Below are positions 32,924 through 42,410 of a stretch of 64,000 nucleotides of DNA, piece by piece. The position numbers were made by a program, and so were the translations under genes. The stretch spans positions 124,001 through 188,000 of the forward strand of contig JBBSLL010000001.1 in assembly GCA_038255255.1 (NCBI GenBank), read 5' to 3'. A model generated the notes under the pieces. That model was given only the letters and a program-made list of their open reading frames with translations, did not search any database and was not told the DNA's origin. Source of the stretch: JBBQNY01 sp038255255 (lineage in GTDB: Bacteria; Pseudomonadota; Gammaproteobacteria; Xanthomonadales; Ahniellaceae). Every line of letters starts with the position of its first letter. Positions within the stretch are counted from its first letter, which is position 1.

Positions 32924-33760
32924 TCACACGACCGCGCGCAAGTGCGGCCGCTTCGCCAGGCGTCCGGTCGCATCGCCATCCAGTCGCGCGAGCAGCTTGC
33001 GCGTTGCGTGATCGGGTTCGAGTTTGTACGCCGGAGGCAGTACAAGCGTGTCCTCTAGGCTAATGTCTGCTGCAGGGAGGTCACGCAGCGCCATCCGCTC
33101 GACCCGATGGCTGGAAATCGGCAGCGTGGCTGCGCGATACACGATGATGCCGTGATCGAGCGGGTAATCGCGGGCCAACCGGTCGACCAGGACTTGGCGG
33201 TACTCCGGGCCGGTGGAAAACTTTGCGAGCGAGTAGTCGCCGACGATGCCAACCTGCCACAGAACCAGATAGGCGCTTGGGTCGAGCCGGCGCTTGTAGA
33301 ACAGCAACTGGCTGGCCTCGAAGTGCTGGCAGCCGTATTTCCCGGGATCGATGCCGAGGTCGGCATACAGGCAGTCTTCCGCGGAGATGCCGGGCTCCAT
33401 GCGAGCTTCGAAGCCTTCTTCGCGCGCAACCGCGATGGCCTTGTGCGAGGGCCACGCGAACACTCCCGGATGGCCATAGAACGCGGCGCACACCTTCCGG
33501 CCGGCACGCACTTCGCTCAGCATGGCGCCCACCATGCCCTTGTAGCTGTCGAGTCGAGAAGACCCTTCCTTGTAGAACGGCTGCAGGCTGCGGACGTCAG
33601 GATGCATCTCTTGAAGCCACAGCTCTACGATCCCGTCCGAAACCGCCGCAAACACCACGTCAGCCTTTTCGATGTAGCTGCGGGCGAGGGGCGACAGGTG
33701 CGAGCCGAGCGTCATGCCGACGCCGACGCAAGCCAGGCTTCCTTTCGCGCGCTCGGTCAT
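32924..33760 (-). CDS. Split borosin peptide alpha-N-methyltransferase (SonM/OphMA-like, tetrapyrrole-methylase fold)
   Basis: 278 residues. Fold of the tetrapyrrole (Cbi/Cob) methylases, but the sequence follows the borosin enzymes: GSLACVGVGM at 7-16 (SAM loop), SYIEKADVVF at 28-37, QPFYKEG at 60-66, RLDSY at 69-73, CAAFYGHPGVFAWPSHKA at 91-108, and MEPGISAEDCLYADLGIDPG at 121-140 followed by HFEASQ. Y63, R69, Y73 and Y95 sit at a constant offset of three from the catalytic Tyr/Arg set I recall for OphMA (Y66, R72, Y76, Y98). It would methylate backbone amides of the core of the nearby precursors. No precursor is fused to its C-terminus, so it is the split type. ATG at 33760. Confidence 0.88.
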   Translation of the reverse strand: MTERAKGSLACVGVGMTLGSHLSPLARSYIEKADVVFAAVSDGIVELWLQEMHPDVRSLQPFYKEGSSRLDSYKGMVGAMLSEVRAGRKVCAAFYGHPGVFAWPSHKAIAVAREEGFEARMEPGISAEDCLYADLGIDPGKYGCQHFEASQLLFYKRRLDPSAYLVLWQVGIVGDYSLAKFSTGPEYRQVLVDRLARDYPLDHGIIVYRAATLPISSHRVERMALRDLPAADISLEDTLVLPPAYKLEPDHATRKLLARLDGDATGRLAKRPHLRAVV

Positions 33761-33877
33761 TGTTCGAACTCGGCCATCTGGTCAGCGGGAGCGAAGCGAC
33801 GATAGCCGAGAGGACGACCGATCGGTAGCGGCGTGCGCAAGCTCGATGGGACTGGGCGCCCTGAAAGCGCTGCGAAC

Positions 33878-34462
33878 TCAGGCCAGCGTGAATCGCTCGC
33901 GGGACAGCAGCCAGGTGCGATTGGCGAAAGGCCCGGGGTCGGGCCGGGCGTCGACGGGCTCGAAGCCGATGCGCGCAACCATGCGTTCCGAGCGCGTATT
34001 GAGCGTGGAGACATGACACTGGACCTTATCCAGCGAAAAGTTGCTGAAGGCGCAGGCAATGACGGCGCGCAGCGCTTCGGGACCGAGACCGCGTGCTCGC
34101 GCGGAGGCCACGAGCATCACTCCGACCTCGGCGCAGGCACCGTCGACAGTCGGGTCCTCGCGAAAGTTGAATATGCCGCCCAGTCCGATGGTTGCGTCGT
34201 CGTGGCTGTGGGTTGCCGCCAGCATGGCCCGACGCAAGGGTTGCCGCGTCCATGCGCGAAGGCAAATCGCAAACGACTTCTCGACAGCGCTGCCTGTCAG
34301 CGGATCGCCGACTTCCCGCATCGTGTCGGGATCGGTGTAGAGGGCGCGATACACGGGCCAGTCTCGAGGCGCGACCGGCCGAAGCCGAAGCCTCGGAGTT
34401 GCCAGATGGAAAGCGCCCCGAGCGATGCCGCCTGCGGTTTGGGATATTGCCGCAACGTCCAT
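33878..34462 (-). CDS. GNAT-family N-acetyltransferase in the borosin operon
   Basis: 194 residues of the RimJ/RimL-like GNAT type: LATPRLRLRPVAPRDWPVYR, EVGVMLVASARARGLGPEAL with the acetyl-CoA-binding loop, VQCHVSTLNTRSERMVARIG (N at the NxxS position) and FEPVDARPD. The start is one base after the stop of the second cyclase gene (TAG C ATG), so it is co-translated. It may N-acetylate the leader-cleaved peptide, confer self-protection, or be unrelated. Target not predictable. Confidence 0.82.
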   Translation of the reverse strand: MDVAAISQTAGGIARGAFHLATPRLRLRPVAPRDWPVYRALYTDPDTMREVGDPLTGSAVEKSFAICLRAWTRQPLRRAMLAATHSHDDATIGLGGIFNFREDPTVDGACAEVGVMLVASARARGLGPEALRAVIACAFSNFSLDKVQCHVSTLNTRSERMVARIGFEPVDARPDPGPFANRTWLLSRERFTLA

Positions 34463-34463
34463 G

Positions 34464-36305
<1,842 letters not shown>

Positions 36306-36332
36306 GGCCCTGGAGGTCCGATGCTGATCGAC

Positions 36333-36629
36333 TCAGGCAACCGCGCGGCGGATGCTGGTGTCCGGATCCCTCTCCTTCGCCGGTTCGTCTTCGGGAACTT
36401 CCTTGTCGGGACTTTCCTCTTCTTCCTTGCCCGGAAACAGTCCACACACGACGTTTGTCGGCGCGCCGAGCAACGCTTTCAATCTTGCGGCATCGCCCCC
36501 GATCAGAGCAGCCAGCGCTTCCTGATCGATTGTCGATCCGTCCAGTGCTTCAGCCAGCGCTGCGCTGTCCGCGCGCATCGACCCGGCATCCCGCCCCAAG
36601 CGATCCAGCACTGCCAGTACGTTCTTCAT
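36333..36629 (-). CDS. Putative borosin precursor 2
   Basis: 98 residues, the same length as precursor 1. Leader helices LAVLDRLGRDAGSMR and LAALIGGDAARLKALLGAPT match the borosin-binding-domain pattern (L-x-x-LG-x-D ... GD-x-x-x-L-x-x-L) more closely than precursor 1. Putative core NVVCGLFPGK, then acidic EEEESPDKEVPEDEP and the end SIRRAVA. Start has AGGGGG upstream. It is the first gene of the locus in transcription order. The hydrophobic V-V-C-G-L-F stretch is where I expect N-methylation. Confidence 0.72.
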   Translation of the reverse strand: MKNVLAVLDRLGRDAGSMRADSAALAEALDGSTIDQEALAALIGGDAARLKALLGAPTNVVCGLFPGKEEEESPDKEVPEDEPAKERDPDTSIRRAVA

Positions 36630-36814
36630 GACCTATCCCCCTTGCTGTTGAAAGAGACGTGACCCCTGCGAGTCCGCGATCTGCGCGAGCTTACTAGCGT
36701 TGAGGGGGTTATCGCGCTGCGCTTTGAAGAGGGTCGGGGCTGGCGCCGATTGAGGTACTGGGCGGTGGCTGGAGTATCGACCCCGCAAACCCTGCCCGCC
36801 GTACCGGGACTCCG

Positions 36815-37639
36815 CTAAGCTATCCGTTCCAGAACAGCGAGCGTCGGCTTGGCGAGGTTCAAGGTGTAGAAGTGCAGGCCGGGAGCGCCGCCTGCCACCA
36901 GTCGCTGCGCAAGCGATGCCACCAGGTCTGCGGCGAAGTCGGCGATGGCTTCGCGGTCGTCGCCGAATGAGCGCATGCGTCGCTCGACCCAGCGCGGAAT
37001 CTCCGCACCGCACATTTCCGAGAAGCGCGACAGTTGCGTGAAGTTGGCGATCGGCATCACGCCCGGCGTGATCGGCACCTCGATGCCCATGCGCCGGGCT
37101 TCGTCCACGAACCTGAAATAGCCATCGGCGTTGTAGAAATACTGCGTGATCGCGCCGTCGGCACCGGCGTCTATCTTTGCCTTGAAGGCGCGGAGATCAG
37201 CCAGCGCATCGGCGGCCTGGGGATGGCATTCGGGATAGCAGCCGACCTCGACGTGGAAATGGTCGGCGTGCTCGGCACGAATGAAGGCGACCAGGTCGCT
37301 GGCGTAGCGCAGTTCGCCGATGCGCGCCATGCCGGACGGCATGTCGCCGCGCAAGGCCACGACGCGCGTGCAGCCAATCGCGCGATAGGTGTTGAGCAGA
37401 TCGCGGATCTCCTCGCGCGTGCCACCCACGCAGGAAATATGCGGTGCGGCGCAGAACCCGTGGTCCTGCGCGAGGCCGCGAACCGTTTCCGACGTATAAG
37501 CGAGCGTCGAGCCCCCCGCACCGAAGGTGACGGAGACGTAGGCGGGATTGAGCGACTTGAGCTTCCTGGCGGTACGCCCGAGTTGGGCACGCTGCTCGTC
37601 TGTCTTGGGCGGAAAGAACTCGAACGAAAGCTGCTGCAT
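36815..37639 (-). CDS. metF: Methylenetetrahydrofolate reductase
   Basis: 274 residues, FAD-dependent TIM barrel reducing 5,10-methylene-THF to 5-methyl-THF for methionine synthesis. Landmarks: LSFEFFPPKTDEQR, YVSVTFGAGGST, PHISCVGGTREEIRDLLNTY, VVALRGDMP, DHFHVEVGCYPECHPQA, DGAITQYFYNADGYFRFVDE and APGLHFYTLNLAKPTLAVLE. ATG at 37639 sits directly before the conserved FEFFPPK; the longer frame to 37912 is not supported. Same strand as the borosin locus, 185 bases upstream of precursor 2; with ahcY and metK it forms part of a dispersed SAM-cycle neighbourhood. Confidence 0.94.
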   Translation of the reverse strand: MQQLSFEFFPPKTDEQRAQLGRTARKLKSLNPAYVSVTFGAGGSTLAYTSETVRGLAQDHGFCAAPHISCVGGTREEIRDLLNTYRAIGCTRVVALRGDMPSGMARIGELRYASDLVAFIRAEHADHFHVEVGCYPECHPQAADALADLRAFKAKIDAGADGAITQYFYNADGYFRFVDEARRMGIEVPITPGVMPIANFTQLSRFSEMCGAEIPRWVERRMRSFGDDREAIADFAADLVASLAQRLVAGGAPGLHFYTLNLAKPTLAVLERIA

Positions 37640-37892
37640 GCGGGAATCCGGAAGTGGCCGCGCGACGCGCGTGCCGGGTGGTGAGTCGAAGTGTCGGAAG
37701 GTGAGGAGCGTGTCGGGTGACCCTGACGTGCGCTTGGGCAGCGGGCATCCTACCGAGCGCCACGAGACCGCGCAGCCCGCGCGAGCCTCTCGAGGTCGCG
37801 GGACAGCCGAATTCTGGTGGCATCTGGCGGGGCGCGCGCGGGGACCAACGCAGCCGCTATCGCTCGCCGCGCCTTCGCGCAAAAACAGGCCA

Positions 37893-38552
37893 ATGCCTGA
37901 TACCCTCCCCATCCGTCGCTACGCGCGGTTCCCGTACGCGAGCGATGGCCAACAACCGATTGATCCTACGGGCCCCACTCGAGATCCGATACCGCACGTG
38001 ACGCCGGACGCACTTCCTCAGCTGGCGCAACAACAGGCCGACCGCCGCAGGGCAGGGGCGAGGGGCCAGCTGCTGCTCGTACTGGCGGGGCTGGAACCAC
38101 GCATGGCCGGGTCTCTGGATGCACTGTGCCACCCGGGGCTGCTCGACGCCGTGGAAGAGCGCCTGCGCCAAAGCGTGCGCGGCAACGACCTGGTGATGCG
38201 GCGCGCCGACGGCGATTTTCTCCTCGCCCTGGTCGATTGCCTGCCGGAACAAGCCGCGCTGAGGCTCTCCGACCTGCTTTCGGCAGTGGGCGACGCGCCC
38301 ATTGAACTCTCGGGCCGGGGCGTCGACGCGTTGCTCGCGGCGGGAGCCGCCACCTTGGGGGATGCGCCCGAAGACGATCCCGTGTCGCAACGCGCGGGCA
38401 TCGATGCCGCGCTCGCGCGCGCCTCCGCTGCCTTGTCCGCGGCGCGGGCGCGCGGCAGCGACCGGGCCGTGCTGGTCTTCGACGGCGTCGAGTCCGTGGC
38501 AGGCCACCCGCTGGCCGCTGGCGCATTCAGGGAAATCCCCCGGTCCGGCTGA
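37893..38552 (+). CDS. Degenerate GGDEF-domain protein
   Basis: 219 residues. After about 60 poorly structured residues comes a sequence that follows the GGDEF fold (LLLVLAGLEP, LLDAVEERLRQSVRGNDLVM, ADGDFLLALVDCLPEQAALR, VDALLAAGAATLGD) but has RADGDF instead of GG(D/E)EF. Catalysis is therefore unlikely; it may bind GTP or c-di-GMP or act as a partner of the intact GGDEF protein that follows 81 bases downstream. ATG at 37893 taken as start; Shine-Dalgarno weak. Assignment rests on pattern, not on a strong family motif. Confidence 0.6.
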   Translation: MPDTLPIRRYARFPYASDGQQPIDPTGPTRDPIPHVTPDALPQLAQQQADRRRAGARGQLLLVLAGLEPRMAGSLDALCHPGLLDAVEERLRQSVRGNDLVMRRADGDFLLALVDCLPEQAALRLSDLLSAVGDAPIELSGRGVDALLAAGAATLGDAPEDDPVSQRAGIDAALARASAALSAARARGSDRAVLVFDGVESVAGHPLAAGAFREIPRSG

Positions 38553-38633
38553 AAGTCGCTTCGGCTTTGCCCCCGCGACCTGAGGTGGCAAGCGAATTGC
38601 TGGGGGCTTCTAGAATCCCCCGTCGGTCCCACC

Positions 38634-39839
38634 TTGATCCAGCCGCACGTCACGTCTCCCGCCGTCCCGTTGCGCTTTCAGGAAGGCAAGCTGGACGCAG
38701 CGTTCCTGCGCCTGCAACAGGAAGCCAGCGACATCCAGCTGCGCATGCGGCTAGGCGGCATGTTCTACGTGCTGGGCTGGATCTTCATCGTGCTGGCGGG
38801 CGGACCGAAAGGCCATGCGTCGTGGCTGGTCGGGTTTATGCTCTTCGCGCTGGCGCTGTTGCGCTTCGTGCATTCCGTGCCGCCCGAAGCGGACGCGACC
38901 GCGTTGCGACGGTGGCTGCGTTGGCCCTGGCTGCTCATGGTGGCGTCCTGCACGGTCTGGGGCGTGGCCACCGCGTGGGTGCTTGCCGATCCGGCGTTCG
39001 ATAACGCGCGCACCATCGTCCTGTTCGCTTGCGTGGCATTCGGTACCGCGGCGGCGCACAGCTTTTCGATGCGACGCAGCCTGGCCATTTCGACGCTGAT
39101 CCTGCTGCTTGTTCCGCCCTTCGCCGTGCTTGCCCAGGTGCGGCACGAGACTTCGCTGTCCTGGGCGTTGCTTGTCTACCTGGCGTACCTTGGACTCGCG
39201 CTCGAGCGCACGCACCGCGAATGGCTGCAGAGGCTCGAGCTCGACCTCGAACTCCGTCAACAGCGTGATCAGTTCGCGCGATTGAGCCGGCGCGATGGCC
39301 TCACCGGGCTGGCCAACCGGATGCATTTTGATCAGGTCCTGCGGGAAGCTGTGGCGGATGCGCACCAGCGCGGCACCCCGCTGGCGCTCCTCATGTGCGA
39401 CGTGGACCACTTCAAGCTGGTGAACGACCAGTTCGGCCACGCCGAGGGTGATGGTTGCCTCATCGCGTTCTCGCAGCGTCTGCAACGCGAGTTCGCCGCC
39501 CCGGATACGCTGGTCGCCAGGGTGGGTGGCGAGGAGTTTGCGGTGTTGCTGCGCGATGTCACGGTGGAGGAAGCTGCAGGCCGCGCGGAACGCTTCAGGC
39601 TCGCCGTGCAGGAGCAGCCGATGCAGACGCAAGCCAGGCAACTGCAGATCACCATCAGTATCGGGGTGGCCGCGCTGTCGCAGTCGAGCGCGGGCGATGT
39701 CGAACGTCTCTACCAGGCCGCGGACATGGCGCTGTATCGCGCCAAGTCGGACGGACGCAATCGCGTCTGCGTCGGGGGCGACGACCGCCGATTGATGTCG
39801 CGCGAATCGACAGTTGAGCGGAGCTCCGCTCTGCTCTAA
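38634..39839 (+). CDS. Membrane-bound diguanylate cyclase
   Basis: 401 residues from TTG 38634. Five to six transmembrane helices at about 40-185, then a coiled linker (RLELDLELRQQRDQFARLSR) and a GGDEF domain: RDGLTGLANRMHFDQVL, LLMCDVDHFKLVNDQFGHAE, GGEEFAVLLRDV, MALYRAKSDGRNRV. The active site is intact (GGEEF) but the RxxD inhibitory site is absent (AAPD at that place). A TAGAAT hexamer about 20 bases before the start could be a -10. The final codons run into the first REP palindrome. Initiation codon uncertain; next in-frame Met lies in the first helix. Confidence 0.85.
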   Translation: MIQPHVTSPAVPLRFQEGKLDAAFLRLQQEASDIQLRMRLGGMFYVLGWIFIVLAGGPKGHASWLVGFMLFALALLRFVHSVPPEADATALRRWLRWPWLLMVASCTVWGVATAWVLADPAFDNARTIVLFACVAFGTAAAHSFSMRRSLAISTLILLLVPPFAVLAQVRHETSLSWALLVYLAYLGLALERTHREWLQRLELDLELRQQRDQFARLSRRDGLTGLANRMHFDQVLREAVADAHQRGTPLALLMCDVDHFKLVNDQFGHAEGDGCLIAFSQRLQREFAAPDTLVARVGGEEFAVLLRDVTVEEAAGRAERFRLAVQEQPMQTQARQLQITISIGVAALSQSSAGDVERLYQAADMALYRAKSDGRNRVCVGGDDRRLMSRESTVERSSALL

Positions 39840-39963
39840 AGCTGACCGCCAAGGATCGCCTGCTTTTGTAGAGCCGAGCTGCGCTCGGCTGATTCTTCCG
39901 GCGCAAATAGAGCGGAGCCAAGCTCCGCTCTACAGGAAGCAGGGCGGAGCGCAGCTCCGCCCT
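39816..39963. repeat. Cluster of four REP-like palindromes
   Basis: Four GC-rich palindromes stand in a row: 39816-39831 (GAGCGGAGCTCCGCTC), 39868-39890, 39908-39932 and 39941-39963, each framed by GTAGAG/CTCTAC-type ends and a GAGC-x-GCTC core. They separate two convergent genes and share sequence with the pair at 26533-26605. The first overlaps the last codons of the GGDEF gene. Confidence 0.75.
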
Positions 39964-39975
39964 ACAGGGTCGTGC

Positions 39976-41427
39976 TTAATAGCGGTAATGATCCGGCTTG
40001 TACGGACCGTCCTTCGATACGCCGAGATACGCCGCCTGGTCGTCGGTCAGCCGCGTGAGCTTCACCCCGATCTTTTCGAGATGCAGGCGCGCGACTTCCT
40101 CGTCGAGGTGCTTGGGCAGGCGGTAGACCGTCTTCTCGTACGTGTCGCGATTCGCCCACAGGTCGATCTGCGCAAGCGTCTGGTTCGAGAACGAATTCGA
40201 CATGACGAAGCTCGGGTGGCCGGTGGCGCAACCGAGGTTCACCAGGCGGCCCTCGGCGAGCAGGAACATGTCGTGCGCCGGCTGTCCATCGACGCCCGGC
40301 AGCACGTACTTGTCGACTTGCGGCTTGATGTTGATGTGCTTGATGCCCGGCAACTCGCGGAGCGCGTCGACCTGGATCTCGTTGTCGAAGTGGCCGATGT
40401 TGCAGACGATCGCCTGGTCCTTCATGCGCTGCATGTGGGCGGTGGTGATGACGTCCTTGTTGCCGGTGGTCGTGACGTAGATGTCGGCGATGCCGAGCGT
40501 ATCTTCTATCGTCTTGACCTCGAAGCCTTCCATCGCCGCCTGCAGTGCGTTGATGGGATCGATCTCGGTGACGATCACGCGGCAGCCGTACGCACGCAGC
40601 GAATGCGCGGAGCCCTTGCCGACGTCGCCGTAACCGGCGACGCATGCGACCTTGCCGGCGAGCATCACGTCCATCGCACGCTTGAGGCCGTCGGCCAGCG
40701 ACTCGCGGCAGCCGTAGAGGTTGTCGAACTTCGACTTGGTGACCGAATCGTTGACGTTGATGGCCGGGACCAGCAGCTTGCCCGCTTCCATCATCTGGTA
40801 CAGGCGATGCACGCCCGTGGTGGTCTCCTCGGAGACACCGCGCCAGTCCTTGACCACGTTGGTCCAGAAGCCGGGACGCTCCTTCGCCACGCGCTTGAGC
40901 AGGTTCTTGATGATCTGCTCTTCGTGCGAGGCCGCGGGCTCATCGACCCACTTCGAACCCTGTTCGAGTTCGTAACCCTTGTGGATCAGCAGCGTGACGT
41001 CGCCGCCATCGTCGACGACCAGCTCCGGGCCCTTGCCGCCGGGAAACGTCACGGCATCGAGCGTCGCGTCCCAGTATTCCTCCAGCGTCTCGCCCTTCCA
41101 CGCGAACACCGGCGTGCCGGTCACCGCGATCGCGGCGGCCGCGTGGTCCTGGGTCGAGAAGATGTTGCACGACGCCCAGCGCACGTCGGCGCCGATGTCC
41201 TTGAGCGTTTCGATCAGTACCGCGGTCTGGATCGTCATGTGCAACGAGCCGGTCACACGTACGCCCTTGAGGGGGAGGTCGCTGACGTGCTTGCGGCGGA
41301 TCGACATGAGGCCGGGCATTTCATGCTCGGCGATGTCGATTTCCTTGCGGCCCCAATCGGCCAGCGAGAGATCGGCGACTCTGTAATCGTTGGGCGCGGC
41401 AGCGCCTTCCTTGCGAACGGCATTCAT
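39976..41427 (-). CDS. ahcY: S-adenosylhomocysteine hydrolase
   Basis: 483 residues. Splits SAH to adenosine and homocysteine, recycling the product of all SAM-dependent methylations. Landmarks: [57 protein letters not shown], the NAD motif [34 protein letters not shown] and the C-terminal KPDHYRY required for NAD binding of the neighbouring subunit. Its 5' leader carries an SAH riboswitch (41451-41536) and a TATACT -10. Confidence 0.97.
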   Translation of the reverse strand: MNAVRKEGAAAPNDYRVADLSLADWGRKEIDIAEHEMPGLMSIRRKHVSDLPLKGVRVTGSLHMTIQTAVLIETLKDIGADVRWASCNIFSTQDHAAAAIAVTGTPVFAWKGETLEEYWDATLDAVTFPGGKGPELVVDDGGDVTLLIHKGYELEQGSKWVDEPAASHEEQIIKNLLKRVAKERPGFWTNVVKDWRGVSEETTTGVHRLYQMMEAGKLLVPAINVNDSVTKSKFDNLYGCRESLADGLKRAMDVMLAGKVACVAGYGDVGKGSAHSLRAYGCRVIVTEIDPINALQAAMEGFEVKTIEDTLGIADIYVTTTGNKDVITTAHMQRMKDQAIVCNIGHFDNEIQVDALRELPGIKHINIKPQVDKYVLPGVDGQPAHDMFLLAEGRLVNLGCATGHPSFVMSNSFSNQTLAQIDLWANRDTYEKTVYRLPKHLDEEVARLHLEKIGVKLTRLTDDQAAYLGVSKDGPYKPDHYRY

Positions 41428-41450
41428 GATTTGCGGTGCTCCAGGGTTGT

Positions 41451-41536
41451 GCGGGCGCCGTTCGTTCCGGCCCGGACGCGTCCGGGCCCGAAGTCCGTCG
41501 AGCCTGTGCCTCACGGCATGCAGCGCCCCTCGACGG
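41451..41536 (-). ncRNA. S-adenosylhomocysteine (SAH) riboswitch
   Basis: Minus-strand leader of ahcY. CCGTCGAG (41536-41529) pairs with CTCGACGG (41502-41495); the enclosed loop begins GGGCGCTGC and contains GAGGCACAGGCTCG, close to the conserved GAGGAGCGCUGC and GCCAGGCUCG blocks of this class. A second GC-rich hairpin follows, then AACGGCGCCCGC, whose GCGCCC (41458-41453) can pair with GGGCGC (41528-41523) as the pseudoknot. SAH binding should turn ahcY on. Placement directly before ahcY fits the known distribution. Confidence 0.85.
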
Positions 41537-41549
41537 CGAGGAGGCGTCC

Positions 41550-41555
41550 AGTATA
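41550..41555 (-). promoter_or_regulatory. -10 hexamer of the ahcY promoter
   Basis: TATACT on the minus strand, 14 bases before the first paired base of the SAH riboswitch, so transcription would begin just in front of the aptamer. No convincing -35 is visible. Confidence 0.5.
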
Positions 41556-41609
41556 TCGCTTTGTCGCGATGAAGCGATACCCCGAGCCGCGAACGTAAAC
41601 GCGTCCAGA

Positions 41610-42410
41610 TCAAGCGTGCGAGGCCGGATCGCCCGGCAGCGAAGCGCCGGTGACCTGCCGATACGCCGCTGCGGTGCGCGGCCCGGGCCAGCCGTCTTCG
41701 CGCAGGAACACGCCTTCGTGCGTATTGAGCCAGCGCTGCAGCGCCAGTGCGCTGGCGCGTGTCGCCGCGTCGCGCGGTCGCCAGCGATGGAAGGCAACCA
41801 CAGCGGGCTGCCCGCCGTGCAGGAATCGCGCAATGCCCAGTTCGGCCATGCGTCGCAACTGCACTGCACCGCCGGTCTGCGTGGAAACCGCGGCTGAGCT
41901 CCAGCGGCCGTCGCGCACGTACTTGCCGCGTGTGTAGTGGCTGCTGCCAGCCCACAGGTAGGGCGACAGTACCTCGGGATGGTGCATGCGGTAACCGAAC
42001 CCGTTGTACCGCTCGAGCCGGTACAGGAGCTGACCGAGCGACCACTCCCTCACGCGGTGCAGGCCCTGCAGCATCAGCGCATCTGCCGCGCTCGACTCCC
42101 ATGCGAACGGCGGCAGGCCAACCGGCGGACGGCCCCTGGGAATACGGACGGTTCGATCGCGCAGCGGATCGCCATTGTGCAGATGACGCGAAAAAATTCC
42201 CCCGGCCTCGAGCTCGTGCACGATGGCCGCGAAGTACCACGGTATCGCGGTATTCGCAGTTGCCTGCGCGTAGCGCAGCCGGTTGCGGACGTGCCTTGCG
42301 ACGATGCGATCAACCTCGGCATGCCGGTCCGGAGCGACCACACAGGTCTGGAACAGGTGTTCGTACTCGCGACGCAAGCCGTCGGTGAGCCGCGGCGCCG
42401 CCGTGCTCAC
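41610..42410 (-). CDS. Lysozyme-like cell-wall hydrolase family protein
   Basis: 266 residues. Blocks [80 protein letters not shown] and [19 protein letters not shown] are those of the lysozyme-superfamily proteins related to phage-type peptidoglycan hydrolases, with the Glu of VHELEAGG as likely catalytic acid. The C-terminus ([30 protein letters not shown]) is a peptidoglycan-binding-like repeat. No signal peptide is seen. I start it at GTG 42410, which overlaps the stop of the patatin-like gene (GTGA); a GTG at 42437 is possible. Confidence 0.72.
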   Translation of the reverse strand: MSTAAPRLTDGLRREYEHLFQTCVVAPDRHAEVDRIVARHVRNRLRYAQATANTAIPWYFAAIVHELEAGGIFSRHLHNGDPLRDRTVRIPRGRPPVGLPPFAWESSAADALMLQGLHRVREWSLGQLLYRLERYNGFGYRMHHPEVLSPYLWAGSSHYTRGKYVRDGRWSSAAVSTQTGGAVQLRRMAELGIARFLHGGQPAVVAFHRWRPRDAATRASALALQRWLNTHEGVFLREDGWPGPRTAAAYRQVTGASLPGDPASHA

